NCBI RefSeq assembly: GCF_014648115.1
Contig: NZ_BMQM01000037.1
Location: 1 to 34,075, forward strand
Reading direction: 5' to 3'
From: Deinococcus seoulensis
GTDB taxonomy: Bacteria; Deinococcota; Deinococci; Deinococcales; Deinococcaceae
Length of the DNA: 34,075 nucleotides
In this document: positions 17,318 to 24,779 of the stretch, one piece after another
How positions within the stretch are numbered: position 1 is the stretch's first letter
Layout of the letters: every line of letters begins with the position of its first letter
Made by a program: the position numbers and the translations under genes
Notes under the pieces: generated by a model
What the model was told of the DNA's origin: nothing
Databases searched by the model: none
What the model saw: only the letters and a program-made list of their open reading frames with translations

Positions 17318-17370
17318 ACGCTAAGCCTACCACAAAGACGCCGATCTGTATGGTCTGCTGGCAGAAAACT

Positions 17371-17534
17371 CAGGGGCAACTCACGTCGGGATTTCAGATT
17401 CCAAATGACAACATGCGGCCAAGAATGCAAGAGAGATCTTCGCGATTTATGGATGTCGCCGCCTCCCTCCTCATCAATCTGCCTTGCGTTTGAGAAATCC
17501 TGTTCTCATTTTTAGGCGACGTGAGTTGCCCCTG
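17371..17534. mobile_element. 164-bp element with 18-bp perfect terminal inverted repeats
   Basis: CAGGGGCAACTCACGTCG at 17371-17388 recurs as its exact reverse complement at 17517-17534. The 128-bp interior is AT-richer than its surroundings and has no gene. Size, perfect ends and lack of coding capacity fit a MITE, a non-autonomous insertion-sequence derivative. I found no convincing target-site duplication. Related words (GCAGAAAA at 17361, CCAGAAAA at 17535) lie outside the ends but are not flush with them. Confidence 0.55.
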
Positions 17535-17578
17535 CCAGAAAATTGGACGGAGTAAAGTGCAGATTCCCACTCGCCTGA

Positions 17579-17716
17579 GCTGAGTCTCGATTGCGTACTG
17601 TCCAAGCTTCGGGGTTAGGCCACGTGGCGACTTGGACGCCGCAGGTGCTCCAGCGGCGGCAACAGGAGAGCGTGGCCGTGCTGGCCCGGCTCTGGGGACT
17701 CCAGTCGCAACCATGA
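17579..17716 (+). pseudogene. Possible 3' remnant of a gene
   Basis: From 17579 to the TGA at 17714 the frame has strong G/C third-position bias and encodes a helical tail including WTPQVLQRRQQESVAVLARL. It has no start codon with a ribosome site, and an in-frame stop at 17576 bounds it. It may be the C-terminus of a gene disrupted upstream, where the inverted-repeat element sits. The family is not recognised. Confidence 0.25.
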
Positions 17717-17795
17717 GCTGAGCAGGACCTGCCGAACCCGGCCGGTGTGCTCATCTGCGGCATTGGTCTGCGTGGGGCGGTGTCATGCTGACCGT

Positions 17796-18032
17796 GTGAA
17801 CCGGCATGATCAGGCAAACCTGGAGCAGTTGGCTCTCCTGCAGGCGGAGTTGGCGACCGGACCTGCGCGGCTGGGCGAGCCCACCGGCCGGGTTACTCCG
17901 GTTGACGGGCGGCCGGATGCGGAAGAGCGGACGACCGGAGCAGAAGTCCCCGATCATCATGAGTTCCGGGCGGGCAGGTTAGGGCAGCGGACGGGACCGC
18001 ACGATGAAGCACGCCATGAGGGGGCGGTCTGA
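17796..18032 (+). CDS. Doubtful small hypothetical protein
   Basis: A 78-codon frame opens with GTG 17796 and stops at TGA 18030. Third positions are mostly G or C, and the product starts with a helical segment (ANLEQLALLQAELATG) followed by a charged, His-rich tail. There is no Shine-Dalgarno and no recognised family. It may be a remnant. Confidence 0.22.
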   Translation: MNRHDQANLEQLALLQAELATGPARLGEPTGRVTPVDGRPDAEERTTGAEVPDHHEFRAGRLGQRTGPHDEARHEGAV

Positions 18033-18911
18033 TCCTTGCAGCAAGGGTTGGGCTGCTCAGCAGAATGTGGACAGTGTTGAACAGAGACCTCAACTCACTC
18101 TGAGAGCAGTACCCGGCATTCAGTCGCTTGCTGATGCGGCAGGCAAGCCGTCGTCTTAAGCAGGCGCACGGCGCTCGTCCCTGAGGTCCTCGGTGTCGAG
18201 TGCACACCTGAAGCTGCGCACGTCCAGGTCAGGGGCCTGGCCGGGGAAGGGGAGTGCCCTGGGCCTGTGCGCATGCTCAGGAGTGGTGGCCTGGGGTGGG
18301 TGGTGTCGGCCTCACCCTGGGAGTCACTGAATATGAGAAATAGGCATGAAGAAGAGATAAATATTCGGTGAGCACGGCGGAAAAATGCTGTCTCAGTAGG
18401 AATAATGAGGTAGATGGGATGGGCGGAGAGATATTGGGACCATCCGAACCGTCTCAATCCAGCGTTTTCTTTGTTCTGTTCATCCAGATATTTAATGAGC
18501 AGTTCTCATAAAGCCTCTGGATATCAATACTGACCGAGTAGTCAATTCTCTTGCAGTGGAGAAGTCTTGCCGGTCAGCATGTGCTGCTTCCAGGCGTGAT
18601 AGCTAACGCACGGCGCCGAGAAGCAGGCACGCCATGTTGCTCAGGATGGCCGCATGGCTGACCGGGCGCCGGGTTCACCTGTGGCGGCCATAGGTATATG
18701 GCCTCGCCCACAGTGGCTTCTGACTGAATGTTCAAACGAACGTATGCCGCCGGTCGCAGTGAACAAACGGATACCTGATGAGGGAACGCTGCGTGTACCT
18801 GTAGGCCTTCGCTGCCGCGAACGGAATGACTCATCCATCAACGTGTCATTGAAAGATGGGCTTGAAGAGTCCAAGGCGCCGTGAGCTTTCTAAATATCCA
18901 GCAGTGGCTTT

Positions 18912-18939
18912 TTTCACACTAAGCTTGATTAGTGTGAAA
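18912..18939. repeat. 11-bp inverted repeat, operator-like
   Basis: TTTCACACTAA and its complement TTAGTGTGAAA flank the 6-base spacer GCTTGA. The arms are AT-rich and no T-tract follows the stem on either strand, so a binding site is more likely than a terminator. No gene start lies close by; the AbiD-like gene ends about 230 bases further right. Confidence 0.4.
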
Positions 18940-19169
18940 GCTCTGATTCTATTTTGAGCCTCCTACACCCCTCGCCAGCATTTTGACGGTCCTTCACGGC
19001 AATTCTATGGAGATACCAAAAAATACTGTCTGAGACACATGTTACCGGCATGACTGCCTTCGCGGTGAAAGTCCTGTCGAGCAGCAGGGTGCGAAGCGTG
19101 ACCGGGGCAGATGGGGGTTTCCTGGCGTTCCTGGTGCCCCCCCGCTTCAGGGACCCGGCCCTCTGTCCG

Positions 19170-20099
19170 TCAGGAGCCAGTCCCGACCGTCGTCCATTCG
19201 GGCTGGGCGTCCCAGCCTGGCCGGAACCCCAGCCGGACGACTTCCGCTGCGCTGTACCCGGCCACGACACCCATCAGGTCGGCCGTCCAGGCGCACCCCG
19301 GATCGAGCGCCTGCGTCAGCCGGTGAAGCGCGTACAGCCGCGGCGCGAGGCGGCGCGCCTCCGTATCCCGGGGATCGAACGACTGCTCCAGCAGTTTGCG
19401 CCGGACCCGCTTGTTGTCCGCGACGCCCATCGTCGCGAACACCCGGTCGTACAGGCGCGACTGGTGCGCGCAGACGTTCCGCACGACCGTCAGGGCGTGC
19501 AGCCAGGACGTGAACGTGCTGGCGCGGACGCCCAGCAGGTCCGCGATTCCGTCCCGGTCCTCCTGTGAACGCAGCGCCGCGAAGAGTTTGGACCAGCCGC
19601 CCAGGGACATGGTTTCGGCGATCATCCAGATCGGCGGCGGGACGTCCAGGTCGTACCGTTCCCGGTAGTGCCCCACGAACAGCTCCGGCATGCGGCTGAA
19701 TTCCTCGGTGACCTTGCTCAGGAACTCGGTGTGATCGAAGTACCCGTTCGGCTCGTGGAAGTGGACCGGGTCGGCGTACCAGCGCAGGCCGTGGCGTTCG
19801 AGCATCCACTGGACGATGGCCTGCCGGACACCGACCTCGACCGTCTGCATGGCCCCGAGGACATGCAGACGGAGGGCCTCGTCGAGCTTCATGAGGCGTT
19901 CCGCGTCGGCGAAGCTCGTGCCCGGCACGTATCCGGCTGGGGTCTTGTAGGGCAGCAGGAAGCCCTTGAGCCGGTAGAGTCCGACCCGCCGCAGGACCAG
20001 CTGGGCGCGCGCGGTGTCGGGGATGTGAAGTCCGCGCTCCTGGAGATGCTCGACCTGCTGGGGGATGGTCAGAGGTGTCTTGGCGTAGACCGGCTTCAT
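19170..20099 (-). CDS. AbiD/AbiF-like abortive infection protein (Abi_2, HEPN)
   Basis: The protein matches the Abi_2 family (lactococcal AbiD/AbiF type), which aborts phage infection. The start segment LTIPQQVEHLQERGLHIPD followed by LRRVGLYRLKGFLLPYK is typical: the family reads x-Q-x-x-L-L-x-x-R-G near the N-terminus, then Y-x-L-x-x-Y-x-x-P. A HEPN-type RNase motif RNVCAH (Rx4H) lies at residues 207-212, followed by QSRLYDR. HEPN proteins usually cleave RNA, so toxicity through RNA cleavage is the likely mechanism. The start chosen is ATG 20099 (309 residues); a TTG at 20120 in frame is possible. A run of seven Ts on the transcribed strand at about 20149-20155, 50 bases upstream, could act in attenuation. 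The gene is monocistronic and divergent from the HIT gene. Confidence 0.85.
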   Translation of the reverse strand: MKPVYAKTPLTIPQQVEHLQERGLHIPDTARAQLVLRRVGLYRLKGFLLPYKTPAGYVPGTSFADAERLMKLDEALRLHVLGAMQTVEVGVRQAIVQWMLERHGLRWYADPVHFHEPNGYFDHTEFLSKVTEEFSRMPELFVGHYRERYDLDVPPPIWMIAETMSLGGWSKLFAALRSQEDRDGIADLLGVRASTFTSWLHALTVVRNVCAHQSRLYDRVFATMGVADNKRVRRKLLEQSFDPRDTEARRLAPRLYALHRLTQALDPGCAWTADLMGVVAGYSAAEVVRLGFRPGWDAQPEWTTVGTGS

Positions 20100-20203
20100 C
20101 AGTGGGGACCAGGGTAGCAAGCGGTGACGGCGTGGTCGTCGCGGGCATAAAAAAAGACCCTAGCCTCTCCCCTTTCAGGGCGCTTGGGTACTCGTTGTAC
20201 CCA

Positions 20204-20223
20204 TGTTATCCCCGCGGATAACA
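20204..20223. promoter_or_regulatory. Palindrome between divergent abi and HIT genes
   Basis: TGTTATCC and its complement GGATAACA surround the 4-base centre CCGC, a perfect 8-bp dyad. Just left of it GGGTAC-TCGTT-GTACCC (20186-20202) forms a second small dyad. Both lie between the AbiD-like gene (start 20099, leftward) and the HIT gene (start 20271, rightward). An operator for one or both promoters is the simplest reading. Confidence 0.45.
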
Positions 20224-20270
20224 GTCGTCAACAGGTGAGGGCGTGGAACGTCACTTATCCTGGACCGTGA

Positions 20271-20672
20271 ATGCGCGACGACCACGCCTGCCCCTACTGC
20301 GATCCTGCTGAGCTTCGCCGGGACGCGTTCGTCCTGGAAAACGACCACTGCCTCCTGAGCATCAAACCCAGTGAGACGGGCGCCCTGGAAGGAGCCGGGA
20401 TCATCGTCCCGAAAGCCCACCGGCTCACGGTGTTCGATCTCACGCCACAGGAATGGGCTGCCACCCAGGATCTCCTCCTGCAGGCCAGAGCGCATCTGGA
20501 GGCCGTCCTCGCCCCTGACGGCTACAACGCCGGGTGGAACGTGGGGGTCGTGGGAGGCCAGCACGTGATGCATGCCCACTTTCACGTCATGCCGTGGTTC
20601 CGGGATGAACCGATGGCGGGCCGGGGGATCCGCAGTCACCTCAAAGGAGCAGAGAACCGACGTCAGACCTGA
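20271..20672 (+). CDS. HIT-family nucleotide hydrolase/transferase
   Basis: The 133-residue protein carries the histidine triad H-A-H-F-H at residues 101-105 in HVMHAHFHVMPW; the middle histidine is the nucleophile that takes up the nucleotide. An N-terminal CPYC (residues 7-10) resembles the zinc-binding pair seen in many bacterial HIT proteins, and the segment IIVPKAHRLTVFDLT is also typical of the family. Substrates of bacterial HIT proteins include AMP conjugates and dinucleoside polyphosphates; the exact one is unknown. ATG 20271 lacks a strong Shine-Dalgarno. The gene stands alone, divergent from the AbiD-like gene, with a palindrome 48 bases upstream that may regulate it. Confidence 0.9.
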   Translation: MRDDHACPYCDPAELRRDAFVLENDHCLLSIKPSETGALEGAGIIVPKAHRLTVFDLTPQEWAATQDLLLQARAHLEAVLAPDGYNAGWNVGVVGGQHVMHAHFHVMPWFRDEPMAGRGIRSHLKGAENRRQT

Positions 20673-20716
20673 CGACGTACTCGGCACGTGACAGTCAGGC
20701 CCGTTGCGCCCCGGTT

Positions 20717-21187
20717 CTAGCGGACACGGCCGTCCCCACTCTCACCTGACCCCAGCAGGCCCAGCCGGATCAGTTCCATAGGCTCGTACACGGGCACACC
20801 CAGCTTCGTGCGCATCTGGCGCAGGTGGGCGTCCTTCGAGACGATGGCGTCCGCTTCAGACGTCATCAGGAGGTCGAGCAGATACCAGTCCTTCGGGTCC
20901 GGGCACGAAGGTCAGTCATACCGTTGGAGTGGACTGACCACCTGCACGACCCGGTAGAGTTCCGTGGCCAGACCGAACGCGTCTGCCGCGGAGATGCCGC
21001 CACCTAACGCCAGCACCGCAGGGCACGTGAGTACGCGCTGCATCTCTGCGAAATGCTCGTCGGACAGCACGAAGAGGACCTCGAACCGCTGGGCGGCCAG
21101 AAACAGGTCGCGTGCAGGGCCAGCCCGGCTGGTCAGGCCACTGAGCAGCACGTTGGTGTCGGGGATGAGGCGTGGAACGCGGTGCAC
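20717..21187 (-). pseudogene. PIN-domain toxin gene with an in-frame stop
   Basis: The first 91 codons (GTG 21187 to TGA 20912) encode the start of a PIN-fold RNase: PDTNVLLSG with the first catalytic Asp at residue 10, and SDEHFAEM with acidic residues near 44-48. Directly after the TGA, in the same frame, the homology continues (PDPKDWYLLDLL, then SEADAIVSKDAHLRQM, then VPVYEPMELI) to TAG 20717. The full gene would give 156 residues, normal for the COG1569-type PIN toxins. The truncated product lacks the later acidic residues of the active site and should be inactive. The GTG follows the stop of the antitoxin-like gene with no gap. A sequencing error at 20912-20914 is the main alternative to true decay. 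Confidence 0.8.
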
Positions 21188-21595
21188 TCAGTCGGTCCGC
21201 GTCATCCGAGATGCCAGCCCTGGAAAGCGCCGGGCGATGTCCTCGGACGTCGGCTCGGGCAGTCGTTCTCCGACAACCACACCCGGCGTCTGTGCCCTGG
21301 CCCAGGAGACCGCCTGCGTGAGCAGGGCCTCCTGCTGGTCTTCGGTCAGGACGGCGAACGCGGCCTGTAGTCGCTCTGCCGCGGACGGCGCCGGAAGCGT
21401 ACTGCGGCCCAGCCGCTCTTCGACGACAGCTGTGGGAATACGGTAGCGGGGACGTCCGGTGGGCGTCGTGCCGATCTGCACGGCCCCCAGGTCACCTTCA
21501 CGAATCTGTCGCCGGACGGTGTCGTCACTCACGTGGAGCAGTCGGGCTGCTTCCGGGACGGTCAGGAGGCCGCGCGGTTCATGTTGAGCGGTCAT
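21188..21595 (-). CDS. Helix-turn-helix protein, probable antitoxin partner of the PIN gene
   Basis: The 135-residue protein begins with an excisionase/MerR-like helix-turn-helix (LLTVPEAARLLHVSDDTVRRQIREGDLGAVQIG, in segments at about residues 10-45), followed by a charged helical tail with FPGLAS near its end. ATG 21595 is preceded by GAGGTGGAAG, a good ribosome site; the open frame runs further upstream but that part looks non-coding. Its stop TGA is immediately followed by the GTG of the PIN gene, the usual antitoxin-toxin order. DNA-binding proteins of this kind pair with COG1569-type PIN toxins and repress their own promoter. With the toxin broken, this gene may now be an orphan. Confidence 0.8.
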   Translation of the reverse strand: MTAQHEPRGLLTVPEAARLLHVSDDTVRRQIREGDLGAVQIGTTPTGRPRYRIPTAVVEERLGRSTLPAPSAAERLQAAFAVLTEDQQEALLTQAVSWARAQTPGVVVGERLPEPTSEDIARRFPGLASRMTRTD

Positions 21596-22085
<490 letters not shown>

Positions 22086-24671
22086 ATGACTGCCGCAATC
22101 CGCCGGGGACTGGCGACGTACGCCCTGCAGGACGTCCGCGCCTACCCATCCACCAAAACCCCGGCCGGGCATCAGGACCGCGCCCTGGCCGCCCTCCACG
22201 CCTGGCAGCGGCGACCAGCTGGCGTGAAGGGCGGCGTCCTGGTCCTCCCGACCGGTGGTGGCAAGACCTTCACGGCGACGCGGTACCTGACCACCGGGCC
22301 GCTCACCCAGGGGCACCGGGTTCTGTGGCTGGCCCACACCCACCATCTGCTCGACCAGGCGTTCGAGGGATTCGGGCGAGGTGCGGACGGTCGGTACGAA
22401 CTCGGTCATGTGGGCGGCAGCCGTTCGTCCATCACCGTCCGGACGGTCTCGGGCACGATCGGGCACGGGAAAGTCACGGAGATCAAACGCACCGACGACA
22501 TCGTCATCATGACCCTGCAGACCCTCGCGCGGGCGATGGGGACGCAGGCGCACGCGGGTCTCAAGGGGTTTCTCAAGGCCGCGGCGAGCAGTGGCCTGAC
22601 CGTGGTGTTCGACGAGTGCCATCACGCGCCGGCCCCGAGTTTCCGCCGGCTGATCGAGGCGCTGCGCGCCGCTGTCCCGGAGCTGCATCTGCTGGGCCTG
22701 ACGGCCACGCCCACGTACACCGACGAGCGCCGCCAGGGTCAACTGGCGAAACTGTTCCCGCAGGGCCTGCTGTATCAGGTCAGTCCGCAGGAGTTGATGG
22801 CCACCGGCGTGCTGGCGCGGCCCCGCGTGGAGGAACCCGGGACCAGCGTGCAGGTCGACTTTCCCGAGGAGTCCTACCAGCAGTGGCTGGGGTCGTACCG
22901 GGATATTCCCGAGAACGTGATCGAACACCTGGCCCGCAACCGCCAGCGCAACGCGCTGATCGCCGACACGTACGTGCAGCACCGGGAGAGGTATGGGCAG
23001 ACGATCATCTTCGCGGACCGCTGGTACCAGTGCACGGCGCTGGTGGAACTGCTCCGGGAGCGGGGCGTGCGGGCCGGGGCGATCTTCACGCACCGGGACG
23101 CAGACCTCGGTTCTCCGGACGCCCGGAACGGCCGCAGCAGCGATGAGAACGAGGCGACTCTGTCGCAGTTCCGGCGTGGGGAGCTGGACGTCCTGGTGAA
23201 CATCCGGATGCTGACCGAGGGCACCGACGTGCCGGGCGTGCAGACCGTCTTCCTGACCCGCCAGACGACCAGCCGCATTCTCCTCACCCAGATGATCGGC
23301 CGGGCCTTGCGCGGTCCACGGTTCGGGGGGACGGCCGAGGCGTACATCGTGGCGTTCATTGACGAGTGGAAACAGCACGTCAACTGGGCCCGGTGGGATG
23401 ACCTGATCGCCGGACCGACCGACGAAGAAGAGACCGCCGGAAGTACCCGCCTGCCCATCCAGACGATCAGCATCGAACTGGTCGAACGTCTCGCCCGTGA
23501 TCTCGATCCCGGCGTCGGTGACGTGACGCCGTTCATCAGTCTGCTGCCGCTGGGCTGGTATGCGGTGAGCTACGACGCGGCTGTTGAGGGTGTGGCCGGC
23601 GGTGAGATGCGGACGGCAGACGGCGCGGCTGAGCCCCCGGCGGATGACGTTGAAACAGTGCGTCAGCTCGTGCCGGTCTATGACCGTGACGAGGCCGGGT
23701 ACCACGCCCTGTTCCAGGCGCTGACTGAGGAGGTCCTCGGCGACTTCGACGATGTTCAGCTGCCGGACGGCGCAGCTGCTCAGATCGCGGCGTGGGCTGG
23801 ACGGCACTTCGGTGCGGGTGAGCGCCTCACCCGGCTCGAGCAGGACGTCCTGTCGGTGGTCCGTCACCGGGCCCAGAACGATCAGTGGCCCCGCTTCAGT
23901 CCGTTTGACGCCCGCGACCAGCATGACATCGATGCGCTGGCACGGACGTTCGCGTTCACCCAGGAGCTGTCCCGCGTGGCGGAGGACCGGGTACTGCGCG
24001 AAGAATACGTGCGTGAGGACCGCCTGTGGGTCACCCTGTACCGCAACTACGATCAGTTCAAACGTCAGTACGATCAGAGCGTCAACCGCCTGATCAACGT
24101 GGACACGCCGGTCAGCGCGCCGGACCTCGCCACGGTCCCGGAAACGTTCGACCTGCCCGAAGCCCCGCAGACAGTGAAGCAGGCGGTGAAGAAGCGGGAC
24201 CGGAAGTGCCTGTGCTGCGGCGCCACGAAGGGGTTGCAGGTCGATCATATTCAGGCCCGGTACGTCGGTGGTGCGCACGCCCTGGAGAACCTCCAGACCC
24301 TCTGCCGGAAATGCAACCGCCTGAAAGGCACCCGGACCATGAATTTCCTTCTCCGGGAGACGCCTTGCCGGAGCGCCGCGCAGGTCGGCGTCAGCGCCGG
24401 TGCGGCCTTCACGGATCAGCCGGAACAGCTGGAATATCAGTTGCGCCGGATCATCAACTTCGGGTTCGAGTGCAGCGCCATCGACATGGTGGGGACCGAG
24501 TGGTCAGCCCGGAGCGGCCGCGTGTGGACCGTGACCCTCCGCGAAGGGAATGACCCGGCCTGGATTCGTCCGGTCATCAAGCAGGCTTACGCCGGTTGGC
24601 AGAGGGGCAATCCCGACTTCGCGGCTTCCATCGCGAGCAAGATCGTTGTCCGCTCGGCAACGGGGACCTGA
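22086..24671 (+). CDS. DEAD/DEAH-box helicase fused to an HNH endonuclease
   Basis: The 861-residue protein combines a superfamily 2 helicase with a C-terminal nuclease. Helicase motifs are in order: Walker A LPTGGGKT at about 54-61, DECHH at 176-180, TATPT at 206-210, and motif VI QMIGRALRG from 402. A middle region of about 280 residues is unassigned. The HNH domain follows: CLCC at 708-711, VDH at 719-721, HALENLQTLC at 731-740, then RKCN and KG, with four cysteines placed to bind zinc. A further 110 residues end the protein. ATG 22086 has no Shine-Dalgarno of its own but overlaps the stop of a six-codon frame as ATGA, so coupling is likely; an in-frame ATG at 22020 is the alternative. Such fusions are restriction-like, loading on DNA and cutting it, and occur in defence islands. 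Confidence 0.88.
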   Translation: MTAAIRRGLATYALQDVRAYPSTKTPAGHQDRALAALHAWQRRPAGVKGGVLVLPTGGGKTFTATRYLTTGPLTQGHRVLWLAHTHHLLDQAFEGFGRGADGRYELGHVGGSRSSITVRTVSGTIGHGKVTEIKRTDDIVIMTLQTLARAMGTQAHAGLKGFLKAAASSGLTVVFDECHHAPAPSFRRLIEALRAAVPELHLLGLTATPTYTDERRQGQLAKLFPQGLLYQVSPQELMATGVLARPRVEEPGTSVQVDFPEESYQQWLGSYRDIPENVIEHLARNRQRNALIADTYVQHRERYGQTIIFADRWYQCTALVELLRERGVRAGAIFTHRDADLGSPDARNGRSSDENEATLSQFRRGELDVLVNIRMLTEGTDVPGVQTVFLTRQTTSRILLTQMIGRALRGPRFGGTAEAYIVAFIDEWKQHVNWARWDDLIAGPTDEEETAGSTRLPIQTISIELVERLARDLDPGVGDVTPFISLLPLGWYAVSYDAAVEGVAGGEMRTADGAAEPPADDVETVRQLVPVYDRDEAGYHALFQALTEEVLGDFDDVQLPDGAAAQIAAWAGRHFGAGERLTRLEQDVLSVVRHRAQNDQWPRFSPFDARDQHDIDALARTFAFTQELSRVAEDRVLREEYVREDRLWVTLYRNYDQFKRQYDQSVNRLINVDTPVSAPDLATVPETFDLPEAPQTVKQAVKKRDRKCLCCGATKGLQVDHIQARYVGGAHALENLQTLCRKCNRLKGTRTMNFLLRETPCRSAAQVGVSAGAAFTDQPEQLEYQLRRIINFGFECSAIDMVGTEWSARSGRVWTVTLREGNDPAWIRPVIKQAYAGWQRGNPDFAASIASKIVVRSATGT

Positions 24672-24736
24672 ACAGAGGCCCGGCAGACCGCTTTCCGCAC
24701 TGCGGTATGACCCTATCAGCAGCCGTGATCACCTCT

Positions 24737-24753
24737 GTTTCTTTCAGAGAAAC
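24737..24753. promoter_or_regulatory. Small hairpin upstream of the vWA gene
   Basis: GTTTCT and AGAAAC flank the loop TTCAG, giving a 6-bp stem 27 bases before the vWA start. A second pair, GGCCG and CGGCC, brackets the bases just before that start and could mask the ribosome site. The effect on expression is inferred only. Confidence 0.25.
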
Positions 24754-24779
24754 CCGTTGGCCGGGTCGACACTCGGCCC

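Larger units (their letters stand above)
17318..19169. other. 1.85-kb region of remnants without a clear gene
   Basis: Coding quality drops here and local AT content rises, especially at 18330-18560 and 18880-19030. The stretch holds a 164-bp inverted-repeat element (17371-17534), a short coding-like tail (17579-17716), a doubtful small ORF (17796-18032) and an 11-bp inverted repeat (18912-18939). A further 76-codon frame at 18654-18884 on the plus strand has poor codon bias and no recognisable domain. The pattern fits decayed insertions between two defence-type loci. Confidence 0.5.

Noticed and set aside
17394..17714. 106-codon minus-strand frame across the inverted-repeat element
   Set aside because: It spans the element's right end, has no ribosome site and no recognisable sequence.
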